Below are positions 56,446 through 64,000 of a DNA stretch of 64,000 nucleotides, in pieces (within the stretch, counting starts at the first letter, position 1; every line of letters begins with the position of its first letter). The DNA lies in contig CM063500.1 of the NCBI GenBank assembly GCA_032207245.1, positions 36,977,487 through 37,041,486 on the forward strand. Direction: 5' to 3'. The position numbers were made by a program, and so were the translations under genes. The notes beneath the pieces were generated by a model. That model was not told the origin of the DNA. It saw only the letters and a list, made by a program, of their open reading frames with translations, and did no database searches. Source of the DNA: Pardosa pseudoannulata. Its lineage: Eukaryota; Arthropoda; Arachnida; Araneae; Lycosidae.

Positions 56446-58430
56446 TGAAAATTTGGAGAAAAAATATCGTATAGGTTTTGAGTAACACCTATAAGTAAAC
56501 AACTGCCAAACACTAGAGTGTCTTTTACATTTTTAACTATACATTTTAAACTAAGCAGAATTTTTAATCTCATTTTTTTAAATTGCGCAGGACATATCAA
56601 ACTATACCATAAATTTTTTTGAAAAATTTGACTTTCAACTTTTAACGGATTTAATATCTTTTAATCTGAATAGTATACGAATAAACAAACAAGTTGATCA
56701 AAAAATATTAATTCTCATCAAGTTTCATCAAGTTGTGACACTCATGATACAATTATTTGACATGAACAATTGTGGTATTAATTAAAAGCTGATTACACTG
56801 TGGTATCATATATTTCCACATGCATGCTTGTTTTAGTTGCTTATGAATTTTTCTCAAAATTTATTTTAAAGTATAAGTATTTAAATTAAGTGAAATTCCA
56901 GTAATATATATAAATTTATTTATTCCATCCATTTTCAAATATATCACAGAATAATAACAAATTTATTTTATATTTATTTAAATTTTTTAATAATTTTATT
57001 TGTTTAAAAGTCTGTGAATTATTTCAGCTAAAGTTAAATATAAAGAATTGTGTCAAAGATCTTTATTTATTATAGTTATAATAGATAAACCTATTTCTCA
57101 TGATTTCAGCCGACATTTGTGCCGAAAAAAACATTTCCGGGGCTAAGAAAATCATAAAATATAGATTAAAATAAAAGAATTATAAATAATAGCTAAAAGT
57201 TGAAAATTTCATAATTGGTTTATAGGACTACTACCTACACGACAAAAAGAAAAAAACTTGTTCCGAGAATACATAAAGTTCTACAAACTTTTTAAATTGT
57301 CTTTAGACAGGGATGCTATGCATTAATAGAAATAATATATTAGATGCCCAATGTATTTTATTAAAGACTTTGCTGGGGTTTTTTTAAATGTTGTGTTACA
57401 AATCTAAAAATACCTTGTATCAGAGAAAAATTTCAAATTTTATAGTAATTTTTTTAATTAAAAATCTAATTATAAATTGCATTATAGATTTTTTTATCCC
57501 CTGTGAGCAGTAAATTTAGGCTTCAAACACTTCCATGCAATTTTTACAGCCAAACATTTATGTAACCTTTAGCTGAGAGTTATGTGCTATAATATTTTAT
57601 TCATAGAATAAATTGGACTGCGACAGTACGAATAATTAACGTACGTAAATTAAAATAAATTGAATGCTTTTATCCAAGAGTAAAAATGGGAGTTATTTTC
57701 TATGTAATTGAAGAAAAGTTTCTATAGAACTACAAGTTCCGAACAGTTATATCTTTACAACAATATGTATTAATTAAAGAAAAGTAATTTTAAATGGTTG
57801 TTATATCAATGCGCCCCGCAAAAAACCAAGACATAGCTCTATGCAATTAATCAGTCGCACATAAAAATTGCTATTCATAAGAATAAAACAGATGCTTAAT
57901 TTATAATGAATTACTTCCTTCGAATAATTTAAACCGAGTTAGAACAATGTAACTTTTAATGAAATTCTGCTTATCTTCATTATTTTTACCTGCAACGGCA
58001 TTCATTTACTCTCGGCCATTTTACTTATTTCTTTTCCAGGTTCGCCATCTTATTTCTTTTCCATAACTTTTGAAACATTTCGTCCCATTTATCTTGTGAA
58101 ATAAGTAATTAACTTTTTTTTTTCAACTCTAATGTCTTTTAAGAATTTCAGAACACACACGTGCTTCTCACGAAAAGATAATGTTTTCCATTATCGCAAT
58201 CTTTACTCGTCATTCTCTCTGCATAAATTTGCGAAGTGTTAAAACGTCTGAAAGTTTTTACTCGTAAAAACTTCCTTGTACTCAATCTGGTGTTACACGT
58301 CTTTTATACAGATGTAATGAACGGGGTAACTTTTGTGGATAATTGCATCTGTTTTTTTTCTAGCAGTGATTTGATATAAAGCTTTGATAATGCTTTGTTA
58401 AACAACAGATATAAAGGATTAACAAGAAAT
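56446..58430. other. gene-free AT-rich stretch
   Basis: About 2 kb without gene, transposon end or tandem unit that I can identify. Confidence 0.4.
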
Positions 58431-60310
58431 AAATTCCCTACTTATGAGAACTCTAGAACATTTTCTATTGATTCAAATAAGATACAATTTTAACTACAGA
58501 TAATTCAAAGCATTTGCTTGACATTTATTATATTTATTACTTCTGAGAACTCTGTAACATTTTCTATTGATCGGGAGGAGATACAATTTTAACTACAGAA
58601 AATTCAAATCATACGATTGATTTTTATTACATTTATTAATTCTGAGAACTCTATAACATTTTCTAATGATCCAAACGAGATACAATTTTTACTACAGATA
58701 ATTCAAATCATACGTTTGATATTTATTACATTTATTACTTCTGAGAACTCTATAACATTTTCTATTAATCCAAATGAGATACAATTTTAACTACAGATAA
58801 TTCGAATCATACGATTGATATTTATTACCTTTATACTTCTGAAAACTCGATAATATTTTCTAGTGATCCAAATGAGATACAATTTTAACTACATATAATT
58901 CAAATCATACGATTGACATTTATTACATTTATTACTTGTGATAATTCTATAACATTTTCTAGTGATCCAAATGAGATACAATTTTAACTACAATTAATTC
59001 AAATCATACGATTGACATTTATTACATTTATTAATTCTGAGAACTTTATAACATTTTCAAGTGATCCAAATCAGATACAATTTTAACTACAATTAATTCA
59101 AATCATACGATTGACATTTATTACATTTATTACTTTTGAGAACTCTATAATATTTTCTAGTGATCCAAATGAGATACAATTTTAACTACAGATAATTCAA
59201 ATCATACGATTGATATTTACTACATTTATTACTTCTGAAAACTCTATAGCATTTTCTAGTGACCAAATGAGATACAATTTTAACTACAGATAATTCAAAT
59301 CATACGATTGATATTTATTACATTTATTACTTCTGAGAGCTCTATATCAATTTCTAGTGATCCAAATGAGATACAATAGGAATTACAGATAATGCAAATC
59401 ATACGATTGATATCTATTACATTTATTACTTCTGAGAACTCTATAACATTTTCTAGTGATCCAAACGAGATACAATTTTAACTACAGATAATTCAAATCA
59501 TACGATTGATATTTATTACATTTATACTTCTGAGAACTCGGTAATATTTTCTAGTGATCCAAATGAGATACAATTTTAACTACAGATAATTCAAATCATA
59601 CGATTGATATTTATTACATTTATTACTTCTGAGAACTCTATAACATTTTCTAGTGATCCAAATGGGATACAATTTTAACTACAGATAATTCAAATCATAC
59701 GATTGATATTTATTACATTTATACTTCTGAGAACTCGGTAATATTTTCTAGTGATCCAAATGAGATACAATTTTAACTACAGATAATTCAAATCATACCA
59801 TTGATATTTATTACATTTATACTTCTGAGAACTCGGTAATATTTTCTAGTGATCCAAATAAGATACAATTTTAGCTACAGATAATTCAAATCATACGATT
59901 GATATTTATTACATTTATTACTTTTAAGAATTCTATACCATTTCTATTGATCCAAAGGGGATACAATTTTAACTACAAAAAATTCAAATCATACGCTTGA
60001 CATTTATTGCATTTATTAATTTTGAGAACTCTGTAACATTTTCTATTGATCCAAATGAGATACAATTTTAACTACAGATAATTCAAATCCTACACTTGAC
60101 ATTTATTACATTTATTACTCCTGAGAAATCTATATCATTTTCTATTGATCCAAATGGATACGATTTTAACTACAGATAGTTCAAATCATATGCTTGACAT
60201 TTATTGCATTTATTACTTTTGAAAACTCTATAACATTTTCTATTGATCCAAATGATATACGATTATACGATTTTAACTACAGATAATTCAAATCATATAA
60301 GCAAATCATA
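58431..60310. repeat. 100-bp satellite array
   Basis: About 18 tandem units of 97-101 bp: CTTCTGAGAACTCTATAAC, ATTTTCTAGTGATCCAAATG, AGATACAATTTTAACTACAG, ATAATTCAAATCATACGATT, then GATATTTATTACATTTATTA. Central units (about 58900-59900) are more alike than those at either end. A 1-2-unit block with CTCGGTAATATTTTC recurs at 59530, 59730 and 59833, hinting at higher-order duplication. Confidence 0.95.
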
Positions 60311-62565
60311 TCGGTTATATATATAAGCACATTTATTATGCTTTATAAATGATAAATAATATTTTAAAGATAACATTAAAAATGCTTGATACGTCCCCTT
60401 TATACTGCAAACTTTAAATTAAATAACAAATGTTAGAATAGAAAATTTAACAGTGTCCTAGACACAGTTTTATTTTAATTTTAATCACATTACAAAGATA
60501 TTTTTTCTTAATAAAACTCATGCGTTTTTGCTTTACACATATAAACTCTTAAAGGAATAAAATCTTTAATATTTTCAATTAAATAAAACCTCAAAGGTTA
60601 AAGGCAAATATTAGAATAAAAATTGTAAGAGTATTATAGACACAGTTTCATTTTAGTTTAAATCACATTACAGAGGTTTTTTTCTTAATACAACTCACAC
60701 GTTTTAGGCATCACAGAATATTAAACTTTTAAATTAATAAAATCTTCAACATTTTTAACTAAATAAAACTTCAAAGGTTAAAGGCAAAGTTTAGAATAAA
60801 AAAATTAAGAGTATCATAGACACAGTTTTATTTAAAATTAAATGTCATTACAGAATTTTTTTTCTTAAGAAAACTAATACGTTTTTGGCTTCACAGAATA
60901 TAAAACTCTTAAACGAATAAATTCTTAAATATTTTCAACTAAATAAAACTTCAAAGATTAAAGGCAATGTTAAGGCAAAGGTTGTAATAAGAAATTTAAG
61001 AGTATCATAGACACAGTTTTATTTTTATTTAAATCGCATTAAAAAGATTTTTTTCTTAAGAAAACTCATACTTTTTTGGTTTCACAGAACATAAAACTCT
61101 TAAATTAATAAAATTTTCAATATTTTTAACTAAATTAAACCTCGAAGGTTAAAGGCAATATTAAAGGCAAAGGTTAGAATAAGAAATTTAAGAGTATCAT
61201 AGATACACTTTTGTTTTAATTTAAATCCCATTACAGAGATTATTTTCAAGAAAACTGATACGCTTTTGGATTCAGATAATATAAAACTCTTGATTAATAA
61301 AATTTTCAATATTTTTAACTAAATAAAACCTCAAAGGTTAAAGGTAAAGTTTAGAATAAAAAATTTAAGAGTATCATAGACACAGTTTTATTTAAAATTA
61401 AATGTCATTACAGAGATTTTTTTTCTTAAGAAAACTAATACGTTTTTGGCTTCACAGAATATAAAACTCTTTAACGAATAAATTCTTAAATATTTTCAAC
61501 TAAATAAAATGTCAAAGATTAAAGGCAATGTTAAGAACAGAGGTTATAATAAGAAATTTAAGAGTATCATAGACACAGTTTTATTTTAATTTAAATCGCA
61601 TTAAAAAGATTTTTTTTCTTAAGAAAACTGATACTTTTTTGGTTTCACAGAACATAAAACTCTTAAATTAATAAAATTTTCGATATTTTTAACTAAATAA
61701 AACCTCAAAGGTTAAAGGTAATGTTAAGGGCAAAGGTGGTTAGAATAAGAAATTTAAGAGTATCATGGACACAGTTTTATATTAATTAAAATCGCATTAT
61801 AGAGATTTTTTTAAGAAAACTGGTATGTTTTTGGTTTTACAGAATATAAAACTCTTAAATGAATAAAATCTTCAATATTTTCAACTAAATAAAACCTCAA
61901 ACATTAAAGGCAAAGTTTAGAATAAGAAATTTAAGAGTATCCTAGACACAGTTTTATTTTAATTTTAATAGCATTACAGGAATTTATATCTTAAGAAAAC
62001 TGATACTTTTTGGTTTCACAGAATATAAACTCTTAAATTAATAAAATCTTCAATATTTTTAACTAAATTAAACCTCGAAGGTTAAAGGCAAAAGTTAAGG
62101 GTAAAGGTTAGCATCAGAAATTTAAGAGTATCCTCGACAGAGTCTTATTTTAATTTCAATTGCATTATAGAGATTTTTTTTTCCTTAGGAAAACTGATAC
62201 GTTTTTGGCTTTACAGAATATAAAACTTTTAAATGAATAAAATTAATAAAATCTTCAATATTTTCAACTAAATAAAACCTCAAAGGATGAAGGCAAAGGT
62301 TAAGGGCAAAGGTTAAGATAAGAAATTTAAGAGTATCATAGACCCAGTTTTCTTTTAATTTAATTACATTACAGAGATTTTTTTTCTTAAGAAAACTGAT
62401 ACGCTTTTGCCTTCACAGAATATAAAACTCTTAAATGAATAAAATCTTCAATATTTTCAACTTAATAAAACACCAAAGGTTAAAGGCAAAGGTTAGAATA
62501 AGAAATTTAAGAGTATCATAGACACAGTTTTATTTTAATTTAAATAGCATTGCAGAGATTTTTTT
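60311..62565. repeat. 188-bp satellite array
   Basis: About 12 tandem units of 180-195 bp: CACAGAATATAAAACTCTTA, AACTAAATAAAACCTCAAAG, GGTTAAAGGCAAAG, TTTAAGAGTATCATAGACAC, AGTTTTATTTTAATTTAAAT, then TTTTTCTTAAGAAAACTGAT. A variable AAGG(C)AA-rich segment carries small internal expansions (for example 60961-60980 and 62290-62315). It begins about where the 100-bp array stops. Confidence 0.95.
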
Positions 62566-63416
62566 TCGTGTGAAGGATTTTGTATAAAATGTTATTGAAA
62601 CATTCTTTTGATGCCTCTATTTCGTTCTTTAGTTAAATTTTGAATATGTTTCTTCCTTTCTTTTTATTAAATCAGAAAATCAATCTTTTGTTTTTGTAAA
62701 TTACTTAGAGTATTAATAGTAAAATGAAAGGCAAACGCAATTTTAATCAGTAAACGTGAATCAAAATCTTACTTAATATTTTTTCCACCTTTATTTACAA
62801 GAGCCTTTATTTACAAGAAACCTACACTTTTTTTTATCTTCTTTAAAAATTATGTATTTCACACACCTTTAAATACCAGTTTTTCAAATTGAAAAGATTT
62901 CTTTTCAAGATGATTAATGATGTTGTTGCGTTATTCAAATTCATTTTGTGCTAGATTACTTTAAATCTGACCATCTATTTATTTACAGTGCAAATTCAAA
63001 AAACAGTAACTTGGAATCTTCAAGTTAATTTCGATTATCGTTAAACAATTTTGACAAAATATTATAGTTCTTACTGGTTGATAACTTTTCCACCAACACG
63101 CGTGAAGTTTGCCTACTTTCATCTGAAGTCATCTGTTTGCAAAATCACAAAGTGACTACTAACAAGTTTACACACGTTAGCTGAAAAGAACGGTGAAATC
63201 ATCAATGTGTAAAGCTTGAACTGTCTTCACCGTTAAGAAATTAGTAACCCGTTCATTACTTATTCTGTATAGCGAAGACACTCTCCGCTTGAATTGATTA
63301 AAAGGCACAAATTAATTAAAATTTTCGAGCTAGAAAATTGACTAGCAGACCATATCTTTTCATCACAGATCTATACGATAGTGCGATAGAAAAATTAACT
63401 AATTATTCAAACTTTT
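62566..63416. other. gene-free AT-rich stretch
   Basis: Nothing identifiable. Confidence 0.4.
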
Positions 63417-64000
63417 TTAGCTTGGGTGCCTATCTATAAATTTCATAATGTTTATTTGATTTACATTCTGAAGATACATTTCCTAGGGAAATAACACAGG
63501 CGTACTCATAACAATAACTAACTGAAATTAATTTCTCATCAGCAATGTACTTTTTTAATGTTTCAGTTATGTTTTAAAGGTAAACATATCTTATTACCTT
63601 GAACCAAATATAGTGTCAAACACAACATAATTTAAAGCCTTTAATTTTACGAAGTTTCAATGATCTATTACATTCAAGTTTTTGTTTATTTATACTTCCG
63701 TTTTAATGGAAAATGTAGAGTCAACTAAAAACAAGACATGAAAATGGAAAAATTTTTTTCAAGTAATGCAATTAGATGTCTATCTATAAATTTCAAAAGC
63801 TTGGGTGCCTATCTATAAATTTCAAAAAGTGTATTTGATTTACATTCTGAAGGTACATTTCCTGGTGAAATAACAAATATGTACTCATACCAATAACTAA
63901 CTGAAATTAATTCTTTATCAGCAATATATTTTTTTTTGTGTTTCTTTTGTGTTTTACAGATAAACATATCTAATTAATTTGAACCAATTATAATGTCAAA
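63417..64000. repeat. 380-bp tandem repeat, open at window edge
   Basis: Two copies beginning AGCTTGGGTGCCTATCTATA (63419 and 63799), sharing GATTTACATTCTGAAG, ACCAATAACTAACTGAAATT-type and TTGAACCAA words. A short fragment of the start also occurs at 63776. The second copy runs off the window. Confidence 0.88.

Noticed and set aside
58431..60310. CRISPR array
   Set aside because: Units are contiguous 100-bp tandem repeats without unique spacers, in an animal-type genome.

Overview
The window looks like intergenic or heterochromatic DNA from an animal genome. It is very AT-rich and full of (AT)n microsatellites. It carries tRNA-derived SINEs, Tc1/mariner, hAT and piggyBac-type relics, and solo LTRs. 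The Tc1-type peptide fragments and the SINE resemble repeats I associate with orb-weaving spiders, so an arachnid is my best guess, but that is inference. I see no intact protein-coding gene, rRNA, functional tRNA or CRISPR. Every long open frame I checked is microsatellite, satellite or broken transposon.

Layout. 0.7-2.8 kb: 113-bp satellite with a three-monomer higher-order repeat. 3.4-4.1 kb: 352-bp doublet. 5.6-6.7 kb: SINE, an orphan piggyBac-type end and a piggyBac-type MITE (family A). 7.5-9.9 kb: 270-bp satellite with a homogenised core. 11.0-11.8 kb: internally deleted piggyBac element (family B) keeping an N-terminal transposase piece. 12.1-14.0 kb: 190-bp and 243-bp tandem repeats. 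14.0-15.0 kb: Tc1-type relic. 14.8-24.1 kb: a 3-kb inverted duplication whose second arm is flanked by a 0.33-kb direct repeat. It is embedded in a 0.9-kb-monomer satellite (16.7-27.9 kb) that also hosts a family A MITE and two solo LTRs. 29.7-32.6 kb: 0.68-kb satellite interrupted by a family C piggyBac-type MITE. 33.2-34.4 kb: second family B element, containing a 32-bp minisatellite.

37-40.5 kb: short tandem families, including a palindrome-rich repeat at 39.0-39.6 kb. 41.35-44.2 kb: a tandem duplication of about 1 kb whose copies received different insertions (family C MITE in one, two SINEs in the other), so each copy gives the empty site for the other. 45.1-46.3 kb: second Tc1-type pseudogene. 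47.1-47.4 kb: 54-bp minisatellite. 49.7-50.5 kb: 367-bp doublet. 50.85-51.87 kb: hAT element with an intact 8-bp target duplication and a SINE inside its transposase remnant. 53.9-55.3 kb: 300-bp satellite with a SINE inside. 55.8-56.4 kb: SINE cut by a family A MITE. 58.4-62.6 kb: long 100-bp and 188-bp arrays. 63.4 kb to the end: a 380-bp repeat running off the edge.

The parts do not form a pathway. They record layered events: satellite arrays formed, TTAA-targeting elements, SINEs and LTRs landed in them, AT tracts grew, and at least one large template-switch-like rearrangement followed. Positions come from reading by eye, so repeat boundaries are good to a few bases where a target duplication is given and to tens of bases elsewhere.
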